From Prevotella sp. (GTDB lineage: Bacteria > Bacteroidota > Bacteroidia > Bacteroidales > Bacteroidaceae): a DNA stretch of 6,418 nucleotides. Below the pieces are notes generated by a model. That model worked only from the letters and a program-made list of their open reading frames with translations. It was not told where the DNA came from and did not search any database. Below, piece after piece: positions 5,240-6,418 of the stretch. The position numbers were made by a program, and so were the translations under genes. The stretch's first letter is position 1; each line of letters starts with the position of its first letter. The stretch covers positions 16,762 through 23,179 of the forward strand of contig JAJPYV010000112.1 in NCBI GenBank assembly GCA_021204735.1, in the 5' to 3' direction.

Positions 5240-6418
5240 CGATACGGAGGAGAAACTTAGGAGCATTCTCAAGGAGCGCATAATGGTTTTGGATGGAGCC
5301 ATGGGAACGATGATCCAAAGTTTCCGACTTACCGAAGACGAGTTCAGGGGAGACATATTCAAGGGGCACGACGTGCGATTGCAAGGCAACAACGACCTGC
5401 TTGTACTGACACGTCCTGATATCATCGCAAACATCCACAGAGGCTACCTTGAAGCCGGAGCAGACATAATAGAGACCGACACATTCAGTGCCCAGACGAT
5501 ATCCCAAAGAGAATACCACACCGCAGAGTATGTTGAGGCAATCAACAAGGCAGCCGCAGGGATAGCCAGGACAGAGGCAGACAGGATGAGTAAGATAACC
5601 CCTGACAAGCCCCGCTTCGTGGCAGGATCAGTAGGACCAACAGGAAAGACAGCATCAATGTCGCCCGATGTAGACGACCCGGCATACAGAGCCGTAACAT
5701 TCGACATGCTATGCACAGCCTACCGCCAGCAGATGGAAACCCTCATAGAAGGCGGTGTTGACCTATTATTAATAGAGACGATATTCGACACCCTCAACGC
5801 CAAGGCAGCGTTGGAAGCAGCCCGTTTAGCATTTGAGCATACGAGCAAGACACTGCCCATAATGCTATCCGTGACAGTGGCAGACGCCTCAGGGCGCACC
5901 CTGTCGGGACAGACATTAGAAGCCTTCGTCACGTCAGTAGCCCATGCCAACATTTTCAGTATAGGGCTCAACTGCTCATTCGGAGCAAAACAAATGTTGC
6001 CATTTTTAAGGCAAGTTGCCGACATAGTGCCCTGTTACGTCAGTGCATATCCAAACGCAGGACTGCCCGACGTGATGGGTAAATACGATGAGACCCCCCA
6101 AACGATGGCAGACAGTATCTCAGCCTTTGTGAAAGAAGGGTTAGTTAACATTGTAGGAGGCTGTTGCGGTTCTACGCCCGCCCATATCCGTTGCATAGCA
6201 GAGGCAGTAGCCAACGAGAACAATATCAGGTTGCCCCATGCAGACAAGAAAGCATGGCTTGCCGGACTTGATGCATTCAACAGCAACGGTTCGTTTATCA
6301 ACATCGGAGAGCGATGCAATGTAGCAGGAAGCAGGAAGTTCTTACGCCTAATCAGCGAGAAATCATACGACGAAGCACTGTCCATAGCACGCAAGCAAGT
6401 GAGAGACGGTGCGATGGT
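5229..6418 (+). CDS. metH: Cobalamin-dependent methionine synthase, N-terminal part (3' end outside window)
   Basis: The frame is open from ATG at 5229 to the window edge: 396 full codons plus two bases, about one third of a full-length MetH (E. coli 1227 residues). The enzyme moves the methyl group of 5-methyltetrahydrofolate, via cobalamin, to homocysteine. The homocysteine-binding barrel is complete: VLDGAMGTMIQ (20-30), ETDTFSAQTISQREY (about 79-93), GSVGPTG (about 127-133), and the three zinc-binding cysteines Cys249 (GLNCSFGA) and Cys312/Cys313 (GGCCGSTP). The pterin-binding domain begins with NIGERCNVAGSRKF (358-371) and is cut at DGAM, just before the expected DINMD motif. The cobalamin and reactivation domains are not seen. 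An in-frame ATG at 5190 would add 13 residues (MIFWGNTRNRILI) unlike family N-termini, so 5229 is preferred. It probably shares a transcript with metF, which makes its methyl donor. Confidence 0.95.
   Translation, partial: MQNNDTEEKLRSILKERIMVLDGAMGTMIQSFRLTEDEFRGDIFKGHDVRLQGNNDLLVLTRPDIIANIHRGYLEAGADIIETDTFSAQTISQREYHTAEYVEAINKAAAGIARTEADRMSKITPDKPRFVAGSVGPTGKTASMSPDVDDPAYRAVTFDMLCTAYRQQMETLIEGGVDLLLIETIFDTLNAKAALEAARLAFEHTSKTLPIMLSVTVADASGRTLSGQTLEAFVTSVAHANIFSIGLNCSFGAKQMLPFLRQVADIVPCYVSAYPNAGLPDVMGKYDETPQTMADSISAFVKEGLVNIVGGCCGSTPAHIRCIAEAVANENNIRLPHADKKAWLAGLDAFNSNGSFINIGERCNVAGSRKFLRLISEKSYDEALSIARKQVRDGAM

Overview
The window looks like a chromosomal segment of a Bacteroidales bacterium, probably a Prevotella-like or related gut or oral lineage. 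The reasons are: protein types (an exported C1B aminopeptidase, a Xaa-Pro aminopeptidase and a membrane-anchored 'VDLGLSVKWATCNVGA' domain protein); Bacteroidetes-type -7 promoter boxes (TAnnTTTG) between the divergent genes; absence of clear Shine-Dalgarno sequences before the starts; and a signal peptide that would leave Gln at the new N-terminus. The genus is inferred only.

Layout. Bases 1-327 hold the 3' end of a plus-strand gene with a very acidic Glu/Asp tract and no recognisable function. A hairpin terminator (353-383) separates it from three minus-strand genes read toward it. Moving leftward along the minus strand, these are a cytoplasmic Xaa-Pro aminopeptidase (pepP type, 4080-2671), then 24 bases later an exported bleomycin-hydrolase/aminopeptidase-C-type cysteine peptidase (2646-1444), then a strong hairpin terminator. 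After that comes a separately transcribed single-pass membrane protein (1296-436) with an Asn/Gly-rich cytoplasmic tail and a FISUMP/DUF1566-like outer domain. A 14-base tandem repeat lies directly before its start codon.

The 117-base region 4081-4197 is a divergent promoter region. It carries the same ten-base box (TATCTTTGCA) on each strand, in mirror arrangement. To the right, plus-strand metF (4198-5151) and the first third of metH (5229 to beyond the window edge) form a methionine-methyl-group unit. MetF makes 5-methyltetrahydrofolate, and MetH uses it with cobalamin to methylate homocysteine. The gap between them holds an imperfect duplication of about 35 bases whose right copy contains the metH start codon.

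Most of the window is housekeeping metabolism and peptide turnover. I see no CRISPR array, insertion sequence, tRNA, rRNA or riboswitch, and no convincing new multi-gene system. The least explained items are the membrane-anchored domain protein, the acidic-tract protein, the metF-metH gap duplication and the strong ATA isoleucine preference of metF and metH.
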